Assembly (NCBI GenBank): GCA_030065855.1
Contig: JASJCT010000005.1
Span: forward strand, 1 to 64,000
From: Myxococcota bacterium
GTDB lineage: Bacteria; Myxococcota_A; Polyangia; JAAYKL01
Length of the DNA stretch: 64,000 bases
Direction of reading: 5' to 3'
This document shows positions 53,698 through 62,221 of the stretch, piece by piece. Numbering within the stretch: position 1 is the stretch's first letter; each line of letters starts with the position of its first letter. The position numbers were made by a program, and so were the translations under genes. Below the pieces are notes generated by a model. That model saw only the letters and a program-made list of their open reading frames with translations, ran no database searches and was not told the origin of the DNA.

Positions 53698-54710
53698 GAT
53701 TCAAACCAGCGCAACTGCCCATCATCCTGTGTTTACTGCATGCGCCCCTGGCCCTTGCCCAGGACAACGTCGCGCCAGGTCCTCAACCAGGTCCTCAACC
53801 AGATCCTCAACCAGATCTCTCCCAAGCTACTGAGGCCAAGTACTGTGCTCACTGTGGCCAAGCAGCACTGGACCAAGGCGCTGACCCAGACAAGAAAATA
53901 TTGCATTGCACGGACAATCCCGTTGTGGCACTGCAAGACGAGCTATTTCTCGGTGCATTGGGAATCACCGCCTGGGGGGTTTATTATTGGGACTGGTTCA
54001 CCCAAGGATTTCACTTTAAGGATGAGCATGGATTTCGACAGGGCTCTTCCACCGGCGGAGCAGATAAAGTCGGACATTTCTTTGACACGTTTATCCTGGC
54101 TGATTTTCTAAACTGGCGCTTGCTGAAAATGGGGTTTTCGAGACATCAATCCGCTCTTACCGGCGCCTTGAGCGCAATGGCCTTGATGACATGGCTGGAA
54201 ATCGGGGACGGAACAGGTCCGTATGGCTTTTCCTTGGAGGACCTCCTCGCCGATCTGATCGGTGCAGCCGCTTCTTATGCCCTGGCCATGCTGCCCCAGG
54301 TGGATGATGTGGTGGACTTTCGAATTCAATACTGGCCCACTTCAGAGTACTTTGGCAGCGGGGAAATGGTCGCCGACTACTCGGGAATGAAATTTCTCAT
54401 GGCACTCAAGCTCTCGGGGATCAAACCCGTCATGAGGACCCCGTTCAGGTTCATAGAATTTCACGGAGGATACTACAGCCGCGGGTTCAGAACCTTCGAT
54501 GCCAATGAGGAAAAGACCACGCGGGCGGTCTATGTCGGCGTTGGGCTCGATGTTTATGAGTTGCTTCGGCCTATCTTGCCCCAAATACTAAAGCAGCCAT
54601 TTAAGACAGCCCTCACTTATTATCAAATTCCATTTGCTTCGTTTGAAGTCCATGCCTGGAAAGCCATCCATACTGAACCCACGCCAGCAGACACTGAGGA
54701 ACGCCGATAG
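53694..54710 (+). CDS. DUF2279-like (YfiM-type) exported membrane protein
   Basis: 338 residues from the ATG overlapping kpsS. Signal peptide (1-22), a Pro-Gln repeat (G-P-Q-P)n, a short Cys-containing piece C-A-H-C-G, then the DUF2279 core (about 80-200) with G-A-D-K-V-G-H-F-F-D-T-F, W-L-E-I-G-D-G and G-F-S-L-E-D-L-L-A-D-L-I-G. The C-terminal 120 residues look beta-rich (G-G-Y-Y-S-R-G-F) and could be an outer-membrane segment. Last gene of the capsule operon; its exact job is unknown. A conserved H-F and E/D pattern hints at an enzyme of lipid or glycan modification, which is a guess. Confidence 0.85.
   Translation: MRFKPAQLPIILCLLHAPLALAQDNVAPGPQPGPQPDPQPDLSQATEAKYCAHCGQAALDQGADPDKKILHCTDNPVVALQDELFLGALGITAWGVYYWDWFTQGFHFKDEHGFRQGSSTGGADKVGHFFDTFILADFLNWRLLKMGFSRHQSALTGALSAMALMTWLEIGDGTGPYGFSLEDLLADLIGAAASYALAMLPQVDDVVDFRIQYWPTSEYFGSGEMVADYSGMKFLMALKLSGIKPVMRTPFRFIEFHGGYYSRGFRTFDANEEKTTRAVYVGVGLDVYELLRPILPQILKQPFKTALTYYQIPFASFEVHAWKAIHTEPTPADTEERR
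53775..53816. repeat. 12-bp tandem repeat in the DUF2279-like gene
   Basis: CCAGGTCCTCAA occurs twice, followed by CCAGATCCTCAA and a partial CCAGAT. It encodes a (Pro-Gly/Asp-Pro-Gln) stretch just after the signal peptide. Confidence 0.85.
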
Positions 54711-54743
54711 GGTTTTCTTTAATTGCAGCAACCAAAGAAAACC
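54711..54743 (+). terminator. Inverted repeat after the capsule operon
   Basis: GGTTTTCTTT (54711-54720) and AAAGAAAACC (54734-54743) pair perfectly over 10 bp with a 13-base loop, starting right after the stop codon. No clear T run follows, so it is a weak intrinsic terminator or an mRNA-stabilising hairpin. The rest of 54744-54885 shows nothing. Confidence 0.4.
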
Positions 54744-54885
54744 CATCAGAATCGTCACCAGCATTAGGAAAATAGAGGGAAGAGAACAACTGTTTTCAGT
54801 ATGTGTAAATACCGCTTAGTCCATTGTCAGGAAAAATAAAATTACGGCAACAGTGGAAGTCCCAAATTGTTGTGTGTTAATGGCA

Positions 54886-55560
54886 TCAGCACGAACGAGC
54901 TAGCCAAATCGGGTGCGATTTCGGGACATTCCATCGCTCAAGCTTTTCAGACGAATATACATCTATCGCACTGAAGTACTGGGTCTCCAGCCCGGCGTCT
55001 TCTAAGCGTTGTTGAAAATCGTTACCATAGTAACGAACATGGTCGTGCTGACCAAATCGCCGTGTTCGTTCTTCGGGGCTGGCGTTGATATCTTCATCTG
55101 TCGGAACGCCAGCTCGATGTGGTACTTGAATGATCGCCAAACCTCCTGGGACGAGGATGCGGGCCAAGTCGCGCATTGCTGCCGCGTCGTCGGGAATATG
55201 TTCAAGGACGTGAAACGAAATGGCAAGATCGAACGATCGGTCTTGGAAAGGCATCGAGCAAGCATCTGCGGCCACGGTGGCGAAGCGAAGATCAATCAAA
55301 TCTGACCCAACGTAGGTCGCGGCGCCTGCCAATTTCTTAAGAAGAACCGAGATCTGTGGTTGGGGGGCGTACTCTAGAACAGCCCGACAGGTACAAAGCC
55401 ACAGGCGAAAATCATAGAGAATCGATGCGAGGAAGCGGTGTCGCTCAAGTGAATGACATACTGGGCATGAGGCCCTCGGTCGACCTCCAGGGCCAGGCGT
55501 CCATGTTTCAACTAATGAAAAGCATGCGGGACAGAATCCAGCGTTTTGGACACCTGTCAT
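54886..55560 (-). CDS. SAM-dependent methyltransferase with N-terminal zinc ribbon
   Basis: 224 residues. An N-terminal ribbon C-P-A-C...C-P-V-C (9-12, 33-36), followed by H-S-L-E-R-H-R. Class I methyltransferase fold with motif post-I Y-V-G-S-D-L, A-D-A-C-S-M-P-F, and F-D-L-A-I-S-F-H-V-L-E-H-I-P-D-D as in methyltransferase_11. The glycine-rich motif I is atypical (L-E-Y-A-P-Q-P). Such genes sit in polysaccharide loci and may cap or modify sugars. Its start overlaps a short frame upstream (ATGA at 55557-55560). Confidence 0.85.
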   Translation of the reverse strand: MTGVQNAGFCPACFSLVETWTPGPGGRPRASCPVCHSLERHRFLASILYDFRLWLCTCRAVLEYAPQPQISVLLKKLAGAATYVGSDLIDLRFATVAADACSMPFQDRSFDLAISFHVLEHIPDDAAAMRDLARILVPGGLAIIQVPHRAGVPTDEDINASPEERTRRFGQHDHVRYYGNDFQQRLEDAGLETQYFSAIDVYSSEKLERWNVPKSHPIWLARSC

Positions 55561-55784
55561 TTTTCAACCTGTTGGTAAAGATCTAATTCTTCCATTTCGA
55601 TGTAGGAGATAAAAGTACCTCGAATCGAGTGGTTTACTATGTCTTGTGGTCGAAAGCAGAATACTTGATCACGTTGCCTTAGCTGTAGGTCCAGTTTTTG
55701 CTCGACGGCATTTTTCATTTTCATATCCTCTGGGTATGACATATTCTTCGCGTTGTTTTCTCGGAAGAAACCCCAGCTATGCAC
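55557..55784 (-). CDS. Short ORF, possible gene remnant
   Basis: 75 codons from GTG 55784, ending in a TGA that overlaps the methyltransferase ATG, which supports translation. No ribosome site at the right distance: a GGAGGGG lies 16 bases upstream. No family recognised. A second frame (55942-55721) overlaps it and reads into the end of the large glycosyltransferase. The frame is blocked by TAA about 60 bases upstream. It could be a small gene, or the tail of a lost longer one. Confidence 0.3.
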   Translation of the reverse strand: MHSWGFFRENNAKNMSYPEDMKMKNAVEQKLDLQLRQRDQVFCFRPQDIVNHSIRGTFISYIEMEELDLYQQVEK

Positions 55785-55905
55785 CGCGTTAGTGAGCTTC
55801 CCCTCCGTACAAAAAGTTCTATTCCGATCACAATCAATTTACCAATTTTGGTTACCATAGATATCCTAATACTTTGGTCAATTCCTTGTTGTGAGTTTAT
55901 ATTCC

Positions 55906-58900
55906 CTAACGCCTCTTCTTTTTTATCTTCGTCTTGCTCCATGACAGAACAACATTTCTTAATATTTTCAATGGAAGAAATCCCATTGTATGTGGTCGCC
56001 TAATCGATTCAACAATATCGGTGCCAATTCTCCAACGTAACGTCGACTTTAGACTATCATTATTCTGAGAGTCAACCCTATTTTTCTCACGTCTCTTAAA
56101 ACCTTCAAGTGTTAGTTTTAAGGCCTTAATTTGGTTTAGTAATTCTTGATCTGGTTTTGGACTCAACGGCTTACCGTTCCTGCTATGCCAGTAGATCGGA
56201 TCGTAGTGTCGACTCATATTTTTATCAAGCCGACGTGCATTAATCTCCAATAGTACCTGCTGATAGATTGGCCAACGCGCAGCAAGAGTGTGACTACGGA
56301 TGACATCTTCATATGCCGCCTTGCCGACCTCTTCTAATTTGGAGCGATCAGATAACAACTTATCCAGGCAATCAACAAGCTCTTCATCTTCATCAATTAT
56401 ATAGCCGGTTATATTATCTATAATTACGTCGCGATAGATACTTGGTTTGGAGGATGTGATGATCGGTTTTCTAGCAAGCCCCGCATACTGATATTTAATT
56501 TCGCTTTTCGAGTTAATGAAGTCATCAAATGAATAGCCGTGTTTCTGTATTTGCAGCCTTTTATCAAGGAAATCAGACATTTCGCTAAGGTTAAGAATTA
56601 CATCTGAAGCGAGCATAAAGGAGAAGAGTTTGTCGATTGACATCATTGGGTATGTTGTAATCAGCTTGTGGTTAAACTCCTCTGAAAGATTATTCACAAA
56701 ATGAAACGCAACATTGGGTTGTTGTTTTTCAAGCAACTCTGAAATTCGTATAAGTTTATTTGTACCCATTCCATCTGTTGATGCAACCAATACATGCTTC
56801 TTATTTTCTGATAAATAGAGAGGCCTTGTCTCCCGAAATCGATCCGCATCGACAGCATTCGGAAGTACGTGCACGTGTGGATGAAATGCTCCCGCGTGTT
56901 TTGCCAACTCCGATGTACTTACAGTTACGGCATCACTAGCAGCTATAAAGTCTAGAGGTAACCAATTACCATAGTGGAAAACTAAATCATCAATCTCATA
57001 TACAAACGCAACGCCTGCCTCTCGGAGAGTACTTATACAGTCAAAGAAATGAATTGTTCGAATCGCATTTCTGTTCGTCCATCGCTGAAAAATCACAATA
57101 TCGAAACCGACCATTGAACGCAAATCTGCCTGATCGGCCACTATAGCTCGCGTTACAAGTATCCCATCAATAGCTTTCGCTATTTCAAAACAGCGTTTTC
57201 GTGCCGTGTTGGCACTTTTGCTGTGAGCAATAAACAAAACTCTTGGTCGTTTGTATTCAGGCAGTTCATCTGGCCTGAATATTTCCGTTATCTGCCCCAA
57301 TTTTGTGAGTATTTCGCTAGCGCGATGATGAAATGTATGCTGTTGGCATACTATACGTCTTCCCCAATCTTCGCTACAGCTATATTTTCCATCTATCAAT
57401 TTATTGAACTGCTGCCTGAATTCTTTTTCATTGTCAAATGTTGGTAGTTCCGGGAATAAAATGCTCAAGCCCTTATTCCGATCTGATAATGGAATGCGAT
57501 TACAAGCAAGCACATCGAAAATTCGATTGTTAACTATTCCCCAATTATTCTGATCCTCCCAGTGATCATTGAGGACAACCTTTCCCATTTGGTATACCTT
57601 ACATACTTCATCAGAGCGAAGGAAACCGGGTTGCAGGGCTTCTTCGGGAAGGATGTTCTTCCAACCGTTGCCCCAAACTGCGAGTGAACGCCCAGATTTG
57701 GCTGCATAACAGACGGCTGGGCGGTGAATCTTTCGCGAGTTTCCGACAAAGACACCATCCCAGTTGATACTAGCCTCAGGTAATGGTCTAAATACATCAA
57801 CATCTGTACATTGGGGTAAAAACGAAACTCGCAATCCTGGGCTAGAATCTTTGAGCGATTTTGCATATGATTCCGATGCAATAAACACATGATCATACTT
57901 TGCCAGCTCTTCAACTCGAACTTTATCAGGGTGGCTGATAATCCACATGAGCCTTATCTGTCCATTCTTTGGAGGGAGTGGCGGGTGATCGATACCAAAC
58001 AGATGAAGAAAAATGTCATAGGGCTCTAGACGATTCATAATTTCATCACGACAAATTATTTTAGCTTCAATCTGCCGAGACTCAAACGCTCGTACAAGAG
58101 CTTCTGCAAATTGGTAGTCACCCCACTCAAAGGGATCTTCTGTACTCAACGCCTGGATTCCAATTGCAATTCTATATTTCTTTTTTGGATGAAAGTATGT
58201 TTCAAGTTGCTGCCAAACCCAGTCAATACTGTCGCCATCGCGAAGCTCAGTCTTTTTAACAAAAACAGAGTCTGCAGGATTGGTCTCCTTGTTTTTCACG
58301 TCAGCAGCTCTAAGCTTATGATAGAGTTTCTTACTCTTTTGATTCTCTACAACTTGGAAATGAAACTGTTGTGTGACCCCTTTCTTGATCGGATTGACGA
58401 CATCATCAATTTTTTCCAATTCGAGAAAAGAAAGTGCGGTATCGTAATGAAAAAAACTGGATGCTCTTTCCAGGTTTGTTTCCTTCCCCTCCAAGCCTGG
58501 CTGAATCTCATCGTCCCATTCAGACCATTTCCAAAAAACAACGTGGTGATGATTCGGTTTGTAGTCACCAAATACATCTTCCTTTTCGTGAAGGAAGATG
58601 CGCATGCCTTTAAACGAGAATTTTTCGATATCTTCTAAGCTGAAACAGTAACCAAAAAAGTGAATTTCTATGCTATCCCGAAGCTGATTGCGCATTGCGA
58701 GAAGAACACGGTTAGTTTTATAGTCTGCAGCCATCGAAACGCGGTGTCGTTCCCTATGATGAACGTAGTCAACAAGGATCTCCTCGATTTGTATTGGGTC
58801 ACATGTGGTAGTTAGCCGAAGTATAAAATCCCAATCAACGAGTCGGCTCATCTCTTCGTTGAATCCGCCATGAATCCAATATAAATCTGAGGTGTGGGCA

Positions 58901-59385
58901 AACGCATTGAGGTCAATCTGATTGTGGCGCAAACAAGAGTATCGTGAAAAGGATTTTGCTAGCTTGGTATTGGCTACGAGTTTGTTTTTTTCGTCAACAA
59001 TATCCACATTCATATGCGTATAACAACAGCTCCTAAGCCTCCCAGCCAATACTTTGTATATTGCACCAAGAAAGTTAGGACGCCAGGAGTTATCCGAGTC
59101 AAGGTAACAGAATATCTGTCCTCTTGCTCTTCTTAGCCCAGCGTTTCGAGCTGCAGAAACACCTGCATGTCTGATTTCAACGCATCGAATCCTTTCATCT
59201 TTGAGCGAATACTCTTTGATCACTTGTTGTGTGTTATCTGTGCTGCCATCGTTTACCACCAGCAATTCCCAATCCTGGAATTTCTGACTTATTATACTAT
59301 TGATCGCGTGCTGTACACGGTTTTCTCTATTGAATACTGGCATAATGACAGAGATTAAGGTTTTGGGTCTGTCCATTCGGTCCAT
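55906..59385 (-). CDS. Three-domain glycosyltransferase
   Basis: 1159 residues; TAGGAGG lies 11 bases before the ATG. Domain 1 (about 8-240) is a GT2 (GT-A) enzyme with S-V-I-M-P-V-F-N-R-E, V-N-D-G-S-T-D-N and the D-S-D metal motif. Domain 2 (about 405-700) resembles CgeB-like GT-B proteins (G-V-F-V-G-N-S-R-K-I, W-G-N-G-W). Domain 3 (about 705-1060) is GT4-like (H-V-L-P-N-A-V-D-A-D-R-F). The tail (1065-1159) is charged. It probably adds several sugars of the surface polymer. Base composition is clearly A/T-richer than the kps operon, suggesting acquisition. Convergent with the kps operon; a methyltransferase follows. Confidence 0.9.
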   Translation of the reverse strand: MDRMDRPKTLISVIMPVFNRENRVQHAINSIISQKFQDWELLVVNDGSTDNTQQVIKEYSLKDERIRCVEIRHAGVSAARNAGLRRARGQIFCYLDSDNSWRPNFLGAIYKVLAGRLRSCCYTHMNVDIVDEKNKLVANTKLAKSFSRYSCLRHNQIDLNAFAHTSDLYWIHGGFNEEMSRLVDWDFILRLTTTCDPIQIEEILVDYVHHRERHRVSMAADYKTNRVLLAMRNQLRDSIEIHFFGYCFSLEDIEKFSFKGMRIFLHEKEDVFGDYKPNHHHVVFWKWSEWDDEIQPGLEGKETNLERASSFFHYDTALSFLELEKIDDVVNPIKKGVTQQFHFQVVENQKSKKLYHKLRAADVKNKETNPADSVFVKKTELRDGDSIDWVWQQLETYFHPKKKYRIAIGIQALSTEDPFEWGDYQFAEALVRAFESRQIEAKIICRDEIMNRLEPYDIFLHLFGIDHPPLPPKNGQIRLMWIISHPDKVRVEELAKYDHVFIASESYAKSLKDSSPGLRVSFLPQCTDVDVFRPLPEASINWDGVFVGNSRKIHRPAVCYAAKSGRSLAVWGNGWKNILPEEALQPGFLRSDEVCKVYQMGKVVLNDHWEDQNNWGIVNNRIFDVLACNRIPLSDRNKGLSILFPELPTFDNEKEFRQQFNKLIDGKYSCSEDWGRRIVCQQHTFHHRASEILTKLGQITEIFRPDELPEYKRPRVLFIAHSKSANTARKRCFEIAKAIDGILVTRAIVADQADLRSMVGFDIVIFQRWTNRNAIRTIHFFDCISTLREAGVAFVYEIDDLVFHYGNWLPLDFIAASDAVTVSTSELAKHAGAFHPHVHVLPNAVDADRFRETRPLYLSENKKHVLVASTDGMGTNKLIRISELLEKQQPNVAFHFVNNLSEEFNHKLITTYPMMSIDKLFSFMLASDVILNLSEMSDFLDKRLQIQKHGYSFDDFINSKSEIKYQYAGLARKPIITSSKPSIYRDVIIDNITGYIIDEDEELVDCLDKLLSDRSKLEEVGKAAYEDVIRSHTLAARWPIYQQVLLEINARRLDKNMSRHYDPIYWHSRNGKPLSPKPDQELLNQIKALKLTLEGFKRREKNRVDSQNNDSLKSTLRWRIGTDIVESIRRPHTMGFLPLKILRNVVLSWSKTKIKKKRR

Positions 59386-59794
59386 TAAATAAAAATCCTC
59401 CTAGCAAAATTCACACCACTGAATTTGATTAGACTCATCAAGCACTTACACTTTCAAACCAGGCGAGAATTGCATCAAAAAAGACCCAAGTCAACTGCTT
59501 CATTGATGTGGGTTGATATGTCTCATGGGCGGAAAAATGCCATCCCGTACCAGTTACCCATCTGGCTCTAGACATGGAAAGCGATCTCACAAGGGAACCC
59601 GCCTTATGCCCTGGACATTTTCGCGTCCCAGAAAACCGCCGGTTCTCTACCGCGTCCATCATTTCAAAGGAATGCTCGACATGTGTTTTTTCTAAGCCAA
59701 GGTTTGTTCCTACTTTTCAGTCGGGACTTAACCTCTGCCCAGTCCGCCCTGGCCATGGCACCCACAAGCTGAAGCGCATAAAGGGATACCGTCA
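59386..59794. other. Intergenic region without a supported gene
   Basis: 409 bases between the CMP-sugar synthetase/HAD gene and the glycosyltransferase. Short frames on both strands (up to about 110 codons) lack ribosome sites and family features. No strong hairpin or repeat was found apart from the A/T-rich promoter-like stretch next to 59400. A decayed gene cannot be excluded. Confidence 0.4.
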
Positions 59795-60997
59795 CTATTT
59801 TTCTGATATCCTCCAATTAAGCGCGGCCGTTGACCGATACTGGTCCAAAATCATCTCTATAAAGGCTCGAACCGCGCCGCTGCCTCCGGATTTGTCGAGC
59901 TGAATAATCCCCGGTATTGCCTTGATTTCTCGGACCGCATTGGCCGGACATGCCCGGAGCCCAACGGCCTGAAGCACTTCCAAGTCGTTGATGTCATCGC
60001 CGATATAGGCGACCTGGGTGAGGTCGATCTGTTCTTTTTTGCAAAGGGCCTGCACGACGCTTAGCTTGTCTTCTATCCCTTGAAAGAGATAATCCACACC
60101 GAGCTTTTGCGCACGCCGAGCCACGATTGCGGTATTTTCTGTAGTGATAATGCCCGTCTTGATGCCGTTTTTCATCAACAGCTTGAGCCCCATGCCGTCG
60201 TGGGTATTGAACTTTTTGAGCGCATCCCCCTGGCTGTTGTAGTACATGCCCGCATCTGTCAATACACCGTCCACATCGGTAAGAAATAGGGCGATTTCGG
60301 GTTGAAGCCTGGTTGCATCGCCCGCGCGATCGACCATTAGTTTCTCGCATACGCCCCAGTCCAACGGCTCGTCGATTTCAAACCCGGTATAGTCGGCCAT
60401 CTCGTACATACCGACACGGCCGAATAGGCGGTTGTTATGCGCCAGAATGTTGCCGACCGTGTTGATATAAAACGCGCCATTCTCCATCAAGAGCCCCTCA
60501 AAATCCTGACGCCGCGGCCGCTGCCTGTAGTCATAGTTCATGGGACGGCCGTCTGGATGCCAAAAAAATCGCTTGGTGCGCACGCAGGACAGCAGTGAAT
60601 CCACCCCAGTGGTTCGATACTGGGCCAAGGCCGCATCAAAGTCCTCGGTACGTACAAATGGATTGGTTGCCTGCACTAAAATGAATATGTCTGACGCCGA
60701 GAATGTATTCTTTTCGAGAAACTCCAGCATCACAGCTTCTGTACTCGACGTATCCTGCGCATTCTCCCTATCTCGCCTGTATACCGTGACCTTGCTAAGC
60801 GAAAATCCGTTCGCAACTTTCTCTATTTCCAGTGAGTCTGTGGCCAAAACCACCTCGTCCACGTCCCGGCATGCTGAAAGTGCATCCAAACACCAATGAA
60901 TAAGGGGTTTTTTGCAGAATGCTTTTATGTTCTTTTTGGGTATGGATTTGCTGCCACCGCGGGCAGGAACAAACCCAATGATTTTTTGTTTTTTCAC
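59795..60997 (-). CDS. CMP-nonulosonate cytidylyltransferase fused to KdsC-like HAD phosphatase
   Basis: 400 residues from GTG 60997, with GGGAG 9 bases upstream. N-terminal NeuA-type domain (1-225): F-V-P-A-R-G-G-S-K-S-I-P-K-K-N, A-T-D-S-L-E-I, Q-A-T-N-P-F. C-terminal HAD domain (about 233-390): L-F-L-T-D-V-D-G-V-L-T-D, I-T-T-E-N-T, G-D-D-I-N-D. Such fusions make CMP-KDN or related sugars, the phosphatase releasing the 9-phosphate. The HAD part is also of the KdsC type (Kdo-8-phosphate phosphatase), and no other kdsC is in the window, so it might serve the Kdo pathway. Which substrate is used cannot be told from sequence. Confidence 0.9.
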   Translation of the reverse strand: MKKQKIIGFVPARGGSKSIPKKNIKAFCKKPLIHWCLDALSACRDVDEVVLATDSLEIEKVANGFSLSKVTVYRRDRENAQDTSSTEAVMLEFLEKNTFSASDIFILVQATNPFVRTEDFDAALAQYRTTGVDSLLSCVRTKRFFWHPDGRPMNYDYRQRPRRQDFEGLLMENGAFYINTVGNILAHNNRLFGRVGMYEMADYTGFEIDEPLDWGVCEKLMVDRAGDATRLQPEIALFLTDVDGVLTDAGMYYNSQGDALKKFNTHDGMGLKLLMKNGIKTGIITTENTAIVARRAQKLGVDYLFQGIEDKLSVVQALCKKEQIDLTQVAYIGDDINDLEVLQAVGLRACPANAVREIKAIPGIIQLDKSGGSGAVRAFIEMILDQYRSTAALNWRISEK

Positions 60998-61029
60998 TTT
61001 TTCTTTCTCCCGGTCTATGATGCTTTAAA

Positions 61030-61566
61030 TCACAACACTGGCTCGAGCTGTTCATCTGAAATCGGGACCGCGACCGCGCGTCCTAAAAATTCGATTTCCA
61101 CGACCAGTTGTGTTTTACGGCCTTGGGTTTGGTGGAGGATGCCAGTGGCACCTGTAAACGGGCCACTTCGGACGCGGACGCGATGCCCCACTTTTACAAG
61201 GGGGTGGGGTCTGATCTGATCCTTGCCTGCACCCACGAGAATTTTCAGGCTCTCGATAATTTCGTCGTCAACAGGGGTCGGATTATCGCCGAATCCGACA
61301 ATGCGAACCGTGCCCGGCGCCTTGAGCACCTGAACCCGCTCAGGTGCCCGATAGTCCACGTGTACAAAAAGATACCCGGCAAATAGGGGCTTGACGAGCG
61401 TCACGCGGCGATCCGAACGGCTGGAAACCACGCGATAAGTGGGCAGGAACAACACCACACCCCGATCTTTCAAAAACGCAGCTGTCTTTTGCTCCCGATT
61501 AGACTTGATGTGGACAGCATACCAACTGCGCATCGGTTCCAAATGCGACTCGGCTGGAGAGTTCAT
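61030..61566 (-). CDS. NusG-like transcription antitermination factor
   Basis: 178 residues; GGAG lies 9 bases before the ATG. NGN domain (about 13-110): W-Y-A-V-H-I-K-S-N-R-E-Q-K-T-A, F-L-P-T-Y, L-F-A-G-Y-L-F-V; KOW domain (about 122-178): G-H-R-V-R-V-R-S-G-P-F-T-G-A-T-G. It is a specialised NusG paralogue (RfaH/UpxY/LoaP type) rather than housekeeping NusG, which is normally beside secE and ribosomal genes. Encoded with sugar genes, it may antiterminate the long capsule transcript, which is inference. Confidence 0.9.
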   Translation of the reverse strand: MNSPAESHLEPMRSWYAVHIKSNREQKTAAFLKDRGVVLFLPTYRVVSSRSDRRVTLVKPLFAGYLFVHVDYRAPERVQVLKAPGTVRIVGFGDNPTPVDDEIIESLKILVGAGKDQIRPHPLVKVGHRVRVRSGPFTGATGILHQTQGRKTQLVVEIEFLGRAVAVPISDEQLEPVL

Positions 61567-61604
61567 AATTTAGTACTCCATCAAGTACTTAGTGATAGGT
61601 GATA

Positions 61605-61696
61605 AACTCCCCCTTGAAAAGGGGGCTGGGGGGATTTCGTCAATATTTCTGATTCTTTTAAAAATCCCCCTAACCCCCTTTTTCAAAGGGGGAATG
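61605..61696. repeat. Dispersed palindromic element, family A, copy 5
   Basis: CTCCCCCTTGAAAAGGGGG with a G tract and TTTCGTCA, an A/T-rich centre, then AAAATCCCC and CCCCCTTTTTCAAAGGGGG in inverted order. Same layout as copies 1-3. It lies between fabZ and the NusG-like gene and probably separates their transcripts. Confidence 0.88.
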
Positions 61697-61732
61697 CTCA
61701 ATTCTACCCACTGGGATACGTTTGACATAGCA

Positions 61733-62197
61733 CTAGCGCTCCCTTTTGACACGGGCGAGGGTTACTGTGCCGTTTGCGATATCGTGCTGTCGCGTGTAGG
61801 CCTTGACCTTGAAAGCAGTGAGCGTATCCAATGTCCTGATAATCCGCGCATGTAACAACAGGGTGTCACCTGGCACCACGGTCCGCGTCCACTTCACATC
61901 AGACCGAGCCAGGTAGAACAGCCGACCCAGCGGAGAGTCACCCCGATGCAAGGCCGAAAGGGCGATGAGCAGCCCAGATGTCTGAGCCAGTGCTTCTATA
62001 ATGAGCACTCCGGGCATGATCGGCTCCCCTGGAAAGTGCCCGTTGAAATGGGGCTCTGCTGCGTCTAGGTAGCGGGTTGCCAGGATCTCGTTTTCCTCGT
62101 CGATCTCGATGACTTCGTCCACAAATAAAAAGGGTTCCCTGTGGGGCAGTATCTGCTCGATGTCAGCCCGTCCAAACGACACCTTGTGCATTGACAT
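61733..62197 (-). CDS. fabZ: 3-hydroxyacyl-[acyl-carrier-protein] dehydratase FabZ
   Basis: 154 residues; AAAGGGA precedes the ATG. Hot-dog fold enzyme of type II fatty acid synthesis. I-L-P-H-R-E-P-F-L-F-V-D and the active-site H-F-N-G-H-F-P-G-E-P-I-M-P-G-V-L-I-I-E-A-L-A-Q include catalytic His and Glu. It dehydrates (3R)-hydroxyacyl-ACP. In many Gram-negatives fabZ sits with lpx genes; here it follows plsC, both lipid genes. Confidence 0.94.
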   Translation of the reverse strand: MSMHKVSFGRADIEQILPHREPFLFVDEVIEIDEENEILATRYLDAAEPHFNGHFPGEPIMPGVLIIEALAQTSGLLIALSALHRGDSPLGRLFYLARSDVKWTRTVVPGDTLLLHARIIRTLDTLTAFKVKAYTRQHDIANGTVTLARVKRER

Positions 62198-62221
62198 TTG
62201 GTTTCCCTTTGATCCCAGTAT

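Noticed and set aside
59438-59903. Short frames in the gap beside the three-domain glycosyltransferase gene
   Set aside because: No ribosome sites, no recognisable domain, and frames run into the CMP-sugar synthetase end.
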